Positions 42,986 through 52,561 of a stretch of DNA of 64,000 bases are shown here, one piece after another. Position 1 is the stretch's first letter, and each line of letters starts with the position of its first letter. The position numbers and the translations under genes are program-made. Source of the stretch: Pseudomonas citrullilanati (lineage in GTDB: Bacteria > Pseudomonadota > Gammaproteobacteria > Pseudomonadales > Pseudomonadaceae). Under the pieces are notes generated by a model that saw nothing but the letters and a program-made list of their open reading frames with translations, did not search any database and was not told the DNA's origin. The stretch spans positions 1 to 64,000 of the forward strand of contig NZ_JAUQOP010000032.1 in assembly GCF_030580855.1 (NCBI RefSeq), written 5' to 3'.

Positions 42986-43807
42986 TCAAACCATCGCCAG
43001 CCGCTGCTTGCCTTGAGGCCGGGGAAACACCAGGTCCAGGGCCGCCAGGTCCTGCGGTTCAAGCTTCAGGTCGACCGCGTCGGCGTTCAACCGCACATGC
43101 TCCGGCTGCACGGCCTTGGGAATGGCGATGACGTTGTCCTGGCGCAGCAACCAGGCCAGCGCGATCTGGGCCGGTGTCGCGCCATGGCGGTCGGCGATCT
43201 GCCGTAGGGTGGGGTCCTTGAGCAGGTGTCCGCCCTGGCCGACCGGACAGTAGGCCATGACCGGCATGCTTCGCTGTTGGCACCAGGGCAGCAGGTCGAA
43301 CTCGATGCCCCGGGCTTGCAGGTTGTACAGCACCTGGTTGGTGGCGCAGGCCGGCGCCGCCAGTTCCTCCAGGTCAGCGACATCGAGATTCGACACGCCC
43401 CAACGGCCGATCTTGCCTTCCTCGCGCAGGCGTTCGAAGGCTTCGACGGTTTCCTCCAGCGGGTATTGCCCGCGCCAGTGCAGCAGATAAAGGTCGATGT
43501 AGTCGGTGTCGAGTCGCCGCAAACTGCGCTCGCAAGCCAGGGGAATGCCTTTGCGGCTGGCATTGTGGGGATAGACCTTGCTCACCAGGAACACCTGGTC
43601 GCGCAGGCCGGTGATCGCTTCGCCCACGACGCTCTCGGCACCGCCTTCGGCGTACATTTCCGCGGTGTCGAGCAGGGTCATCCCCCGCTCGATGCCCAGG
43701 CGCAGGGCGGCCACTTCCTGCTTGTGCCGGGACGGTTCCTCGCCCATGCGCCAGGTGCCTTGGCCGATCACGGGCACGGATACGCCGGCCAGTTCCAGAG
43801 TCTTCAT
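42986..43807 (-). CDS. Aldo/keto reductase
   Basis: 273 residues, a TIM-barrel NADPH-dependent reductase. The tetrad is visible: Asp and Tyr in TLLDTAEMYAEGGAESVVG, Lys in VFLVSKVYPHN, His in YLLHWRG. The NADPH-site segment is IAIPKAVQPEHVRLN. It reduces aldehydes or ketones; the physiological substrate is unknown. It stands alone. The family is assigned with certainty but the specificity is not. Confidence 0.9.
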   Translation of the reverse strand: MKTLELAGVSVPVIGQGTWRMGEEPSRHKQEVAALRLGIERGMTLLDTAEMYAEGGAESVVGEAITGLRDQVFLVSKVYPHNASRKGIPLACERSLRRLDTDYIDLYLLHWRGQYPLEETVEAFERLREEGKIGRWGVSNLDVADLEELAAPACATNQVLYNLQARGIEFDLLPWCQQRSMPVMAYCPVGQGGHLLKDPTLRQIADRHGATPAQIALAWLLRQDNVIAIPKAVQPEHVRLNADAVDLKLEPQDLAALDLVFPRPQGKQRLAMV

Positions 43808-43930
43808 GACTGTCTCCTGTGTGGTTGAACGTCAGGCATGTGGCAGCAGGATAGACCAAGTGTCCAAGGACGATGGCCCCCACGGGCGGGCGGCGTCAGC
43901 CGAGCCTGTGGGGGCGGGCGGGGCGGGGGA

Positions 43931-45079
43931 TTACTTGGCCGAGAACTTCAACACCATGGTCTGGGTGTAGGTCTGGCCCGGATCAAGACGCGTCGACGGG
44001 AAGTCCGGCTGGTTGGGCGCATCCGGGTAGTGCTGGGTTTCCAGGGTGAAGGCGCCCCAGTGCGGGTACACCTTGCCTTGCTTGCCCTTGATCGTGCCGT
44101 CGAGGAAGTTGCCGGTGTAGAACTGCACGCCTGGCTCGCTGGTGTAGAGCTGCAGATAGCGCCCGGACTGCGGATCGTAGGCATCGGCGGCCAGTTTGCC
44201 CACGTCACCCTTGGCGTCCAGCACCCAGTTGAAATCGAAGCCGCCCTGTTTCGGTTCGGCGAATTTGAGTTGCGGGTGGTCGGCCTTGATGTGGGTGCCG
44301 ATGGCGGTGGGCTTGGTGAAGTCCATCGGCGTACCGGCCACGGGGGCTAGTTCACCGGTGGGGATCAGCTTGTCGTTCACCGGCGTGTAGCGGGCCGCAT
44401 GCAAGGTGGCGACCTGTTTCAGGATGTCACCGTTGCCGGCGCCGGCCAGGTTGAAATAGCTGTGGTTGGTCAGGTTCAGCACCGTGGGCTTGTCGGTGGT
44501 GGCCTTGTATTCGATGCGCAATTCATTTTTGTCGTTGAGGCTGTAGGTGACGTCTGTCTTCAACGCGCCGGGAAAGCCCATTTCGCCGTCGGCCGACAGG
44601 TAGGTCAGGGTCACGCCCACCGAGTCCTTGCCGTCATGGGGTTCGGCCTTCCACACATGCTTGTCGAACCCTTGCGGGCCGCCGTGCAAGGAATTGCCGT
44701 GGTCGTTCTGCGGCACCTGGTAGCGCTTGCCGTCCAGTTCGAACGCGCCGCCGGCCAGGCGGTTGCCGAACCGGCCGATGGTTGCGCCGAAATAGACGTT
44801 GCCGTTCTTCTGGTAACCCTGCACATCGTCGAAGCCGAGCACCACGTCAGCGGGCTTGCCGTGTTTGTCCGGCACGATCAGCGATTGGAGAATGCCGCCG
44901 TAGGTGATGACCGTGGCTTCCATGCCGTGGCTGTTGCGCAGCACGAATTTTTCCACCGCGGTGCCGTCGTCGGTCTTGCCGAACGCCGCGCGTTGTTGGG
45001 TCAGGCCGGCAGCCTGGGCAGAGGTGGCGATCATCAGAGACACTCCGAGGGCCGAGAGCAAATGTCTGGATTCAAGCAT
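43931..45079 (-). CDS. Secreted aldose 1-epimerase (galactose mutarotase family)
   Basis: 382 residues with a signal peptide (ALGVSLMIATSAQAA). The mutarotase barrel shows GNSLHGGPQGFDKHVW (catalytic His), NLTNHSYFNLAG (second His) and YTSEPGVQFYTGNFL (catalytic Glu). It interconverts alpha and beta anomers of aldoses in the periplasm before uptake. A good promoter (TTGATA-16-TATAAA) lies upstream. No sugar operon is adjacent. Confidence 0.92.
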   Translation of the reverse strand: MLESRHLLSALGVSLMIATSAQAAGLTQQRAAFGKTDDGTAVEKFVLRNSHGMEATVITYGGILQSLIVPDKHGKPADVVLGFDDVQGYQKNGNVYFGATIGRFGNRLAGGAFELDGKRYQVPQNDHGNSLHGGPQGFDKHVWKAEPHDGKDSVGVTLTYLSADGEMGFPGALKTDVTYSLNDKNELRIEYKATTDKPTVLNLTNHSYFNLAGAGNGDILKQVATLHAARYTPVNDKLIPTGELAPVAGTPMDFTKPTAIGTHIKADHPQLKFAEPKQGGFDFNWVLDAKGDVGKLAADAYDPQSGRYLQLYTSEPGVQFYTGNFLDGTIKGKQGKVYPHWGAFTLETQHYPDAPNQPDFPSTRLDPGQTYTQTMVLKFSAK

Positions 45080-45201
45080 GGTTTGACCTTCCTTCCTGTT
45101 GTTTTGTTGTTGTTTTGAACGCGGGTCGAGTCCGTTGTTGGTCGGACAACGATGAAGGCTTTTCTGTTCAGTAGTCTTTCTATTTGAGAGTAGAGAAGGG
45201 A

Positions 45202-45229
45202 TTTATAGCCATAAATTGGGATTTATCAA
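45202..45229 (-). promoter_or_regulatory. Sigma-70-like promoter of the aldose 1-epimerase gene
   Basis: On the minus strand TTGATA (45224-45229) and TATAAA (45202-45207) are 16 bases apart within an AT-rich stretch, giving a leader of about 115 bases before the ATG at 45079. The rest of the 296-base divergent interval shows no gene. Confidence 0.55.
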
Positions 45230-45375
45230 TTAAAAAGTAAGACTAATTGAAGTTTTGGAAATTTCTTTCAGCGAGAAGGGTTGCGCCGCGTACCGCACTT
45301 TTACGGTTTTTGCCGCTCTATCCATGGCCGGAAGCGGCGACCCCCGCCTCTTCCCCCTGCCCAGACCGAGACTCG

Positions 45376-46125
45376 ATGGCCGGTGCTTTTTATTCCATGG
45401 ATGCGGTGCGACGACGCTGCACCGCATTGTTTTTGATCGCTGTGCTGGCCCTGCTCAGCGGCTGCAGCCACCAGCAAGGCCAGGACATGGTCGCCCAGCT
45501 CGGTAACACCCGGCCCCAGGAATTTTTGCAGACCAGCGTCGACCGCATGGCGACACTGGCGATGCACGACAACCTGCAAAGCCTTTACCTGCTGATGAGC
45601 AAGCTGTACCTGCGCAACCCCGACGAGCTGCGCAAGTCTGGCTTCCTCGACGCCCGTACCGCGGAAAAACAAGTGCGCATGGCCATCGAGCAGCAGCAAC
45701 CGTTGCCGACCCTGGGGGGCAAGAAGGACCTGGCGGCCTTGAGCTATGCGATGAGCCCCGAGTTCCTGGGGGACCGGGTCGGCGCCTTCATCTATGCCAT
45801 CGGCAGCATGCTGGTCACGGCCCATGGCAATCGCCTCGAGTTCTACATGACCGACACCATCGACCCGCGCTTCGTCAGCAACGCGGCGCGCAATATCGAA
45901 AAGGCCACCTGGATCCTGAGCCAGCGCCAGGACAAGGACGGCAAGCCGCTGCTGTTCTCCAACGAGATCTCGGAGGAGGGCAGCAACCTGAGCTTCGCCG
46001 TGGAGTTCGGCAAAATCGTCGCGCGATTGGACCTGCTGACGCAGATGCTGGACGAGCGCTACCGACGGATCGGGCTCAACTACGCCCAGAGCCTGCTGTT
46101 CCTGAACTTCCTGCCGGTCCAGTAG
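45376..46125 (+). CDS. Lipoprotein of unknown function
   Basis: About 249 residues with a lipoprotein signal (LFLIAVLALLSGC). The mature part is helical and soluble-looking (MATLAMHDNLQSLYLLMSKLYLRNPDEL, RLEFYMTDTIDPRFVSNAARNIEKA, IVARLDLLTQMLDERYRRIG). I do not recognise the family. The start may be ATG 45376 or ATG 45397; the latter leaves a shorter signal peptide. It is divergent from aldose epimerase and followed by a TSUP permease in the same direction, 109 bases away. Confidence 0.75.
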   Translation: MAGAFYSMDAVRRRCTALFLIAVLALLSGCSHQQGQDMVAQLGNTRPQEFLQTSVDRMATLAMHDNLQSLYLLMSKLYLRNPDELRKSGFLDARTAEKQVRMAIEQQQPLPTLGGKKDLAALSYAMSPEFLGDRVGAFIYAIGSMLVTAHGNRLEFYMTDTIDPRFVSNAARNIEKATWILSQRQDKDGKPLLFSNEISEEGSNLSFAVEFGKIVARLDLLTQMLDERYRRIGLNYAQSLLFLNFLPVQ

Positions 46126-46234
46126 TGTGCGCTGAAAAAGGCATAAAGATAGATCATATCGATATAGGGGGTTATAAGAAAAATCGCTATGCTCGCGGCC
46201 AGATTTTCCACGCGGTTGCGCTGAGACGGGTTTG

Positions 46235-47020
46235 ATGGATTTCGGTAATGTCGGTTTAGTCGTAGCGGGCCTGGTGGTCGGTTTCATCGTCGGGATGACT
46301 GGGGTCGGCGGCGGTTCGCTGATGACGCCCATTCTGTTGTGGTTCGGCATCAACCCGGCGACGGCCGTGGGCACCGACCTGCTGTACGCGGCCATTACCA
46401 AATCGGGCGGGGTCCTGGTGCATGCCAGGAACCGCAACATCGACTGGGCCATCACCGGCTGGCTGACCTTGGGCAGCGTGCCGGCGGTCGGCTTGACGCT
46501 GTGGTTCCTCAGCAGCCTGCACAGTTCGCCCGACGCCATGAACGCGGTGATCAAGCAGGCCCTGGGCTTCGTGCTGTTCGCCACCGCCCTGGCGATCCTG
46601 TTCAAGAAGCGCCTGCTGCAATTCGCCCATGACCGCGCCGGCGGTCACTACAACCCGTCCGGTTCGCGACTCAACCTGCTGACCGTCATCACCGGCCTGA
46701 TCCTTGGCACCATGGTTGCGCTGACCTCCATCGGTGCGGGCGCCCTCGGCACGGTCGCGCTGTTCATCCTCTATCCCTTCCTGGTCACCAAGCGCCTGGT
46801 GGGCACCGAGATCGCCCACGCGGTGCCGCTGACCCTGGTCGCGGGCCTGGGCCATGCGAGCATGGGCAACATGGACTGGCACATCCTCGGTTTCCTGTTG
46901 GTCGGGTCGTTGCCGGGCATCTACCTGGGCAGTCATTTGTCCGGACGTATCTCTGACGAACTGCTGCGCCCCTGCCTGGCGGTGATGCTGGCGATGATCG
47001 GGTTCAAGCTGGCTTTTTGA
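46235..47020 (+). CDS. TauE/SafE (TSUP) family membrane permease
   Basis: 261 residues with about seven to eight membrane spans. GFIVGMTGVGGGSLMTPILL and the second-half repeat LILGTMVALTSIGAGALGTVAL are the signatures of the sulfite/sulfonate exporter family; KSGGVLVHARNRNIDW follows the first. Members move sulfite, sulfoacetate or similar organosulfur anions. The ATG at 46235 is in frame; TTG at 46232 precedes it. The AT-rich region before it suggests a separate promoter. The substrate is open. Confidence 0.88.
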   Translation: MDFGNVGLVVAGLVVGFIVGMTGVGGGSLMTPILLWFGINPATAVGTDLLYAAITKSGGVLVHARNRNIDWAITGWLTLGSVPAVGLTLWFLSSLHSSPDAMNAVIKQALGFVLFATALAILFKKRLLQFAHDRAGGHYNPSGSRLNLLTVITGLILGTMVALTSIGAGALGTVALFILYPFLVTKRLVGTEIAHAVPLTLVAGLGHASMGNMDWHILGFLLVGSLPGIYLGSHLSGRISDELLRPCLAVMLAMIGFKLAF

Positions 47021-47206
47021 GCCCATGCCAGGCCCGTTCCCGCCAGGGACCCTGGCCGACGCTTGCCGTGAGGCCCGCTCGTAGCCGGTTGCGCAATGAA
47101 CCCGCTGGCCTAAGCTTCAACACAGGCGGGCGCAGTGTTGGCCGACTCGCGGAACAATTGCCGCCATGGGCAATCAGTACAGCGTAGATATCAAAAGGAG
47201 AGGCGC

Positions 47207-47755
47207 ATGCTCATTCGGTCGTTGACCTTCGCTACCTTGCTGGCCGTCGCCAGCCCGCTGTTCGCCGCCGATGGCGACTCACCCCTGTTGGCGGAGGTGG
47301 GCAAGGCCCGCCCCCTGATCGTCATCGCGCCCAGCACCGTCGACCCGGCCTGGAGCAGCCTGAAGAAAGCCCTGGATGAGCCGGCCGGCAAGCAAGGTTT
47401 CGCCGAGCGCAACATGGTGCTCTACACCGTGCTCAACACCATCGGCCAACGCGACGGCAAGGACCTGGACCCGCAAAGCACCATGTCCCTGATCCGTTCG
47501 CTCAAGTTGGGTGCCGGCGCCCAGACCAAGATCATCCTGGTGGGCAAGGACGGGGAAAAGAAGCTCGAGCATTCCGGGGCCATCGAACTGAAGGAGCTTT
47601 TCGACGCCGTCGACAAGTTGCCGCCTGCGGAAAAAGAGGCCGCCGCCCCGACTCCACCGCCTGCGCCCGAAGTGGCCCCGGCCAAGGAAGCCAAGGGCGC
47701 CAAGCCTGGCAAGGCGGGCAAACCTGCGGCGGCGCCGAAGCCGCTGGATGATTGA
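47207..47755 (+). CDS. Secreted DUF4174 protein with Pro/Ala/Lys-rich tail
   Basis: 182 residues with a signal peptide (TFATLLAVASPLFAA). The DUF4174 domain (thioredoxin-like) covers about residues 25-130: LLAEVGKARPLIVIAPS, AGAQTKIILVGKDGEKKLE. From about 140 it becomes a low-complexity tail of Ala, Pro, Lys and Glu. No cysteine pair is seen, so a redox role is unlikely. AAGGAG precedes the ATG at 47207. Function unknown. Confidence 0.8.
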   Translation: MLIRSLTFATLLAVASPLFAADGDSPLLAEVGKARPLIVIAPSTVDPAWSSLKKALDEPAGKQGFAERNMVLYTVLNTIGQRDGKDLDPQSTMSLIRSLKLGAGAQTKIILVGKDGEKKLEHSGAIELKELFDAVDKLPPAEKEAAAPTPPPAPEVAPAKEAKGAKPGKAGKPAAAPKPLDD

Positions 47756-47781
47756 TTTCCGATAGCACCGCGGCCGCTTTT

Positions 47782-47915
47782 GTGGCGAGGGGATTTATCC
47801 CCGTTGGGGCGCGAAGCGGCCCCCTCGAATTTTGGCAGTCCGGTGTGTCAGGCAGATTGGGGGACAGCTTAGGAGGGCTGCTGCGCAGCCCAGCGGGGAT
47901 AAATCCCCTCGCCAC
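47782..47915. repeat. REPIN (GTGGCGAGGGGATTTATCCC type)
   Basis: Inverted pair of the same REP family, about 135 bases, between the DUF4174 gene and the convergent ampC. Confidence 0.85.
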
Positions 47916-47933
47916 AGGGGGACTCGTCGTACT

Positions 47934-49082
47934 TTATTGAGCATCTAGCGCCATCAGGATCCGATGCGCGGCCTTCACCCGTTCTTCATTCGGGTAGTTC
48001 TTGTTGGCAAGCATCACGATCCCCAGGTTCTTTCCAGGCACGAACGCCGCATAGGCGCCGAAACCGTTGGTGGAACCGGTCTTGTTGACCCAGGCGCCGT
48101 CCGGCGCTGGGCGCGGCGGGTCGAGAGCTTCGACTTTTTGCGCTGTCAGGGCCATCTGCGGTGTATTGCCAGCGAGCAGGTCATCCAAGGTGAACGGGGC
48201 GGGGTAGAACTCCCAGCCCAGCCCCTGGTGCATCCCGCCAACCTTGTAGAACCCCGTATGCGTCGTGGAGATGGCTTGCTTCAGCTTCGCGTCCAGTTTT
48301 TCAGGTTGCAGGTTGGCCTCGACGAAACGAATCAGGTCCGATGCACTGGTCTTGACCCCGTAGGCCTCCGCGTCCAGCGCGCCTGGCCCGACCCGCACCG
48401 GCTTGCCATCCTTTGCGTAGCCTTGGGCATAGCGGTCCATCTGGCCTGGCGGCACCCGTACGTAGCTCTGGGTGAGGCCCAGCCCCGGCATCAGCGTCTG
48501 CTCCATGACCTGGTCAAACGGCTGGCCCAGGCTGCGGGCCGCCAGATAGCCGAACAGGCCGATGCTGGGGTTTGAGTAGAGGCGCTGGGTGCCGGGCGGG
48601 TAGAGGGGTTTCCAGGTCTTGTAGTAGCTGAACATCCGGTCCGGGTGGTCCGCTTCCTGGGGAAACTGCAACGGCAGGCCACCAGCGGAATACGTCGCCA
48701 GGTCGAGCAGGCTGATGCCGTCGAAGGCGCTGCCCCGCAGCTCGGGGGCGAAGCGGCTGGCGGGGTCCGACAGCGACAGCTTGCCCTGGGCCAGGGCATA
48801 GGCGCCCAGGGTCGCGGTGAAGGTCTTGCTCACCGAGCCGATTTCGAACAGGGTCTGATCGGTGACGGCCTGCCGGGTTTCCCTGGAGGCCACGCCGTAA
48901 TTGAAGAAGTGTCGTTGGCCGTCCACGGTGATCGCCACGGCCATGCCGGCGATGTCCTGCTGCTGCAGCAACGGCTGGATAGCGGCGTTGACCGTCTGTT
49001 CGATGGCGTCCTGGGCGAAGCCCGGGGTGGCCGCGCAAAGCAGCAGCAACGCGCCGGCGAGGGTTGATCTGGCCATGGGCAT
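47934..49082 (-). CDS. ampC: Class C beta-lactamase
   Basis: 382 residues with a signal peptide (ALLLLCAATPGFA). The serine-lactamase motifs are complete: IGSVSKTF (SxxK), YSNPSIG (YxN) and NKTGSTNGFG (KTG); the family end PNEERVKAAHRIL follows. It hydrolyses penicillins and cephalosporins in the periplasm. The ATG at 49082 has AAGGAG about 10 bases upstream. No ampR gene is divergent here, unlike the usual P. aeruginosa arrangement. Confidence 0.93.
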   Translation of the reverse strand: MPMARSTLAGALLLLCAATPGFAQDAIEQTVNAAIQPLLQQQDIAGMAVAITVDGQRHFFNYGVASRETRQAVTDQTLFEIGSVSKTFTATLGAYALAQGKLSLSDPASRFAPELRGSAFDGISLLDLATYSAGGLPLQFPQEADHPDRMFSYYKTWKPLYPPGTQRLYSNPSIGLFGYLAARSLGQPFDQVMEQTLMPGLGLTQSYVRVPPGQMDRYAQGYAKDGKPVRVGPGALDAEAYGVKTSASDLIRFVEANLQPEKLDAKLKQAISTTHTGFYKVGGMHQGLGWEFYPAPFTLDDLLAGNTPQMALTAQKVEALDPPRPAPDGAWVNKTGSTNGFGAYAAFVPGKNLGIVMLANKNYPNEERVKAAHRILMALDAQ

Positions 49083-49321
49083 GTCGGATCGTCTCCTTGA
49101 TGTTCGATGCCTGGGATGCACCGCAGGGGCGTCAATCTAGGCCGTTTTCCGTCACCCGGCAATTGGTTGCCGGGCACTGCCGGGCACGGTTCCGAGTTGT
49201 CTGGCGCGGGCGACGGAAAGATCCTACGAAATCGTTGCGCAGGCCGGCCGTTGGTCGTGCATGGCGAGCACACAAATTCATGGCCGCCGGGTAAACTTGC
49301 GCTCTTTCTAAAGGAGTTCCC

Positions 49322-50200
49322 ATGAGTTACTACCAGCCCGGCATTCTCGCCACCCCTGTTCCGCCTCAGGCCCGTCATCTGTTTTTTGCCCTGGAATCGG
49401 TCGAGGCGCTGCCGGCTGCGCTGGACAAGCTCGTGTCGCTGCTCGATGGCCGCGCCGTGATCGGCCTTGGCGAATCGCTGGTCCAGGCCCTCGGTGCCCA
49501 GGTCGAAGGCCTGCGGGCCTTTCCCGCGCTGGCCGGGGTGGGCGTCGACAACCCCTCCACCCAGCACGCGCTGTGGTGCTGGCTGCACGGCGAAGACCGC
49601 GGCGAACTGCTGCACCGCAGCCGCGCCGTCGAGGCGGCCCTGGCGCCGGCGCTGCGCCTGGTGCAGATGAACGAAACCTTCCGCCACATGACCGGCCATG
49701 ACCTCACGGGTTACGAAGACGGGACCGAAAACCCCCATGACGAAGCGGCCGTCGCTGCCGCCCTGGCCCAGGGCACGGACGGCTTGCGCGGCGGCAGTTT
49801 CGCCGCGATCCAGCAGTGGCAGCATGACCTGGATGGGTTCGCCGCGATGTCCCCTGGCGAGCGCGACAACATCATGGGCCGGCGCTTGAGCGACAACGAG
49901 GAAATCGACGAGGCACCGGAATCGGCCCACGTCAAGCGCACCGCCCAGGAGAGCTTCGCCCCCGAGGCCTTCGTCGTGCGCCGGTCCATGCCCTGGATCG
50001 AAGGCGACCGCGCGGGCCTGATGTTCCTGGCGTTCGGGTTTTCCCTCGACGCCTTCGAGGCGCAATTGCGCCGCATGAGTGGCCTGGAAGACGGCATCAC
50101 CGACGGCCTGTATCGGATGAGCCGGCCGATCACCGGCGGCTACTACTGGTGCCCGCCGTTGCTCGACGGGCGCCTGGACCTGCGTGCCCTGGCGCGCTAA
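49322..50200 (+). CDS. DyP-type peroxidase
   Basis: 292 residues. The GXXDG motif is in LTGYEDGTENP; the proximal haem histidine is in SAHVKRTAQES; AGLMFLAFGFSLDAFEAQLRRMSG is the C-terminal signature. It is a B-type enzyme by size, without a Tat signal, so it should act in the cytoplasm (or inside an encapsulin, but no such gene is nearby). It reduces peroxide using dyes or phenols. AAGGAG precedes the ATG. Confidence 0.92.
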   Translation: MSYYQPGILATPVPPQARHLFFALESVEALPAALDKLVSLLDGRAVIGLGESLVQALGAQVEGLRAFPALAGVGVDNPSTQHALWCWLHGEDRGELLHRSRAVEAALAPALRLVQMNETFRHMTGHDLTGYEDGTENPHDEAAVAAALAQGTDGLRGGSFAAIQQWQHDLDGFAAMSPGERDNIMGRRLSDNEEIDEAPESAHVKRTAQESFAPEAFVVRRSMPWIEGDRAGLMFLAFGFSLDAFEAQLRRMSGLEDGITDGLYRMSRPITGGYYWCPPLLDGRLDLRALAR

Positions 50201-50277
50201 GCGCAACGGTTTGTGCAAGGCGCGGGGTGAACGCTATCCTTGGCCCGGACCTCTATCCGTGAACGGGAGAAACAAGC

Positions 50278-51024
50278 GTGGATAAAGTCATCGTCATCAC
50301 GGGGGGCGGTCGCGGGATCGGGGCTGCCACGGCGCTGCTGGCTGCCGAGCTGGGCTATCGGATCTGCATCAATTACCAGTCCGATGAAAACGCCGCCCAG
50401 GAGGTGCTCGCTCAGGTTCGGGGCAAGGGCGCGCAGGCCATTGCCGTGCGGGCCGATGTGAGCATCGAGGACGAAGTGATCGCGCTGTTCGACCGCGTGG
50501 ATGCCGAGTTGGGCCGGGTCACCGCCCTGGTGAACAACGCCGGCACCGTCGCCCAGAAGGCCCGTCTCGACGAAATGTCCGAGTTCCGCATCCTCAAGGT
50601 CATGCGCACCAACGTACTGGGGCCGATCCTCTGCGCCAAGCACGCGGTGCTGCGCATGTCGCCCCGGCATGGCGGGCAGGGCGGCAGCATCGTCAATGTC
50701 TCGTCGGTGGCCGCGCGTCTCGGCTCGCCCAACGAGTATGTCGACTACGCGGCTTCCAAGGGCGCGCTGGACACCTTCACCCTCGGCCTGTCCAAGGAAG
50801 TGGCCGGCGAAGGCATTCGCGTGAATGCGGTGCGCCCGGGCTATATCTACACCGACTTCCATGCCCTCAGTGGCGACCCGGACCGGGTCAGCAAGCTCGA
50901 GTCGGCGATCCCCATGGCCCGGGGCGGGCGGCCGGATGAAGTGGCCGAAGCGATCATCTGGCTGCTGTCGGACAAGGCCTCGTATGCCACCGGGACGTTC
51001 GTGGACCTGGGTGGCGGGCGCTGA
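50278..51024 (+). CDS. SDR-family oxidoreductase
   Basis: 248 residues of the classical short-chain dehydrogenase fold. VIVITGGGRGIGAATALLAA is the NAD(P) site (TGGGxGxG); the catalytic residues are Ser in VNVSSVAARLGS, Tyr and Lys in YVDYAASKGALD. The Asn in ALVNNAGTV is also present. The start is GTG at 50278. Specificity is unknown. It follows the DyP gene but with no clear operon link. Confidence 0.9.
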   Translation: MDKVIVITGGGRGIGAATALLAAELGYRICINYQSDENAAQEVLAQVRGKGAQAIAVRADVSIEDEVIALFDRVDAELGRVTALVNNAGTVAQKARLDEMSEFRILKVMRTNVLGPILCAKHAVLRMSPRHGGQGGSIVNVSSVAARLGSPNEYVDYAASKGALDTFTLGLSKEVAGEGIRVNAVRPGYIYTDFHALSGDPDRVSKLESAIPMARGGRPDEVAEAIIWLLSDKASYATGTFVDLGGGR

Positions 51025-51048
51025 GGTCCGGGTGTCTGGCCCGGCGGT

Positions 51049-51068
51049 TTCGCGAGCCGGCTCGCGAA
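51049..51068. repeat. REP-like palindrome between convergent genes
   Basis: TTCGCGAGCC and GGCTCGCGAA form a perfect 20-base palindrome between the SDR gene and the MocR gene. It may act as a bidirectional terminator but has no T-run. Confidence 0.65.
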
Positions 51069-51088
51069 GCGCCCAACCCACCTTTGCC

Positions 51089-52552
51089 TCAGAACGAGCG
51101 GATAATCCGTCCCAACGTCTCCATGGCCTTTTCCGAGGCCTCGGTCCACGGGCTGCCATAGTTCAGGCGGATGCAGTTCCTGAACCGCCGGGTCGGCGAG
51201 AAGATCGGCCCCGGCGCGATGCTGATGCCCTGGGCCAGGGCCATCTGGAACAGTTTCAGCGAATCCATCTGCTCGGGAAGCTCCAGCCACAGGAAGTAGC
51301 CGCCGGCCGGCTGGCTGACGCGGGTCTGGGGCGGGAAATAACGGGCGATGGCGGCGCGCATCGCGCCTTGCTGTTCTTCCAGGGCGTAACGCAGCTTGCG
51401 CAGGTGGCGGTCGTAGCCGCCGTGTTGCAGGTAGTCGGCGATGGCCGCCTGGGCCGGCATCGAGGCGCACAGTGAAGTCATGAGCTTGAGCCGCTCGATC
51501 TTCTGCGCATAGCGCCCGGCGGCGACCCAGCCGATGCGATAGCCCGGCGCGAGGCTCTTGGCGAACGAGCCGCAATGCATCACCAAGCCCTCGGTGTCGA
51601 ATGCCTTGGCAGGCTTGGGGGCCTGCTGGCCGTAATAGAGCTCGGCGTACACGTCGTCTTCGATCAGGGGCACCTGGTGCTGGCGCAACAGCTCGACCAG
51701 CGCCTGCTTGCGGGCCTCGGGCAGGGTCGCGCCCATGGGGTTCTGGAAACTGGTCATGCACCAGCAGGCCTTGATCGGATGGCGCTCCAGCGTCTGCGCG
51801 AGCACCTCCAGGTCGATGCCGTCGCGCGGGTGCACGGGGATTTCCACGGCCTTGAGCTTGAGCCGCTCCAGCACTTGCAGGCTGGCATAGAACGCCGGCG
51901 CCTCGATCGCCACCAGGTCGCCGGGTTCGGTCACGGCTTGCAGGCACAGGTTCAGGGCCTCCAGCGCCCCGTTGGTCACCAGCAGTTCTTCCATCGGCAG
52001 CATCAACCCGCCGACCATGTAGCGCAGGGCGATTTGCCGGCGCAGTTGCGGATTGCCCGGCGACATGTCCGTGACCACCACCCGCGGGTCCATGTCCCGC
52101 GTGGCGCTGGACAGCGAGCGCGACAGCCGCTGCAACGGAAACAGGGTAGGGCTGGGGAACGCCGAGCCGAAGGGCACCGTGGCCGGGTCCTTGATCGATT
52201 CCAGCACCGAGAACACCAGCTCGCTGACGTCGACTTCGGTGGACTCGTGCACGGGGCTGCTGACCGCCGGCTCGGAGAACGGCGTCGGTGCATGGGCATT
52301 GACGAAGTAGCCCGAGCGCGGCCGGGCCCGGATCAGCCCGCGTCGCTCCAGCAGGTAATAGGCCTGGAACACCGTGGAGGGGCTGACGCCATAGGTCTGG
52401 CTGGCGTAGCGCACCGACGGCACCCGCTGGCCCGGCCCGAGCATGCCGGAGCGGATCAGTTCAGCGATGTCGTCGGCGAATTTCTCGTAGCGTTTCATGG
52501 CGTGCCCATTGTGCAGCGGTTCGAGGTCAGGCTGGAGCTGTGCGTCGGGCAT
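51089..52552 (-). CDS. MocR-family regulator (GntR HTH plus aminotransferase domain)
   Basis: 487 residues. The N-terminal GntR winged helix (RYEKFADDIAELIRSG, VPSVRYASQTYGVSPSTVFQAY) is joined to a class I aminotransferase-like domain from about residue 110; the PLP lysine lies in HCGSFAKSLAPGYRIGWV, with FQNPMGATLPEARKQ before it. These regulators sense PLP or amino compounds. The ATG at 52552 has GAGG eight bases upstream and is preferred over the ATG at 52498. It is co-directional with ccoG, which lies nine bases upstream. Confidence 0.9.
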   Translation of the reverse strand: MPDAQLQPDLEPLHNGHAMKRYEKFADDIAELIRSGMLGPGQRVPSVRYASQTYGVSPSTVFQAYYLLERRGLIRARPRSGYFVNAHAPTPFSEPAVSSPVHESTEVDVSELVFSVLESIKDPATVPFGSAFPSPTLFPLQRLSRSLSSATRDMDPRVVVTDMSPGNPQLRRQIALRYMVGGLMLPMEELLVTNGALEALNLCLQAVTEPGDLVAIEAPAFYASLQVLERLKLKAVEIPVHPRDGIDLEVLAQTLERHPIKACWCMTSFQNPMGATLPEARKQALVELLRQHQVPLIEDDVYAELYYGQQAPKPAKAFDTEGLVMHCGSFAKSLAPGYRIGWVAAGRYAQKIERLKLMTSLCASMPAQAAIADYLQHGGYDRHLRKLRYALEEQQGAMRAAIARYFPPQTRVSQPAGGYFLWLELPEQMDSLKLFQMALAQGISIAPGPIFSPTRRFRNCIRLNYGSPWTEASEKAMETLGRIIRSF

Positions 52553-52561
52553 CTTATCGCC

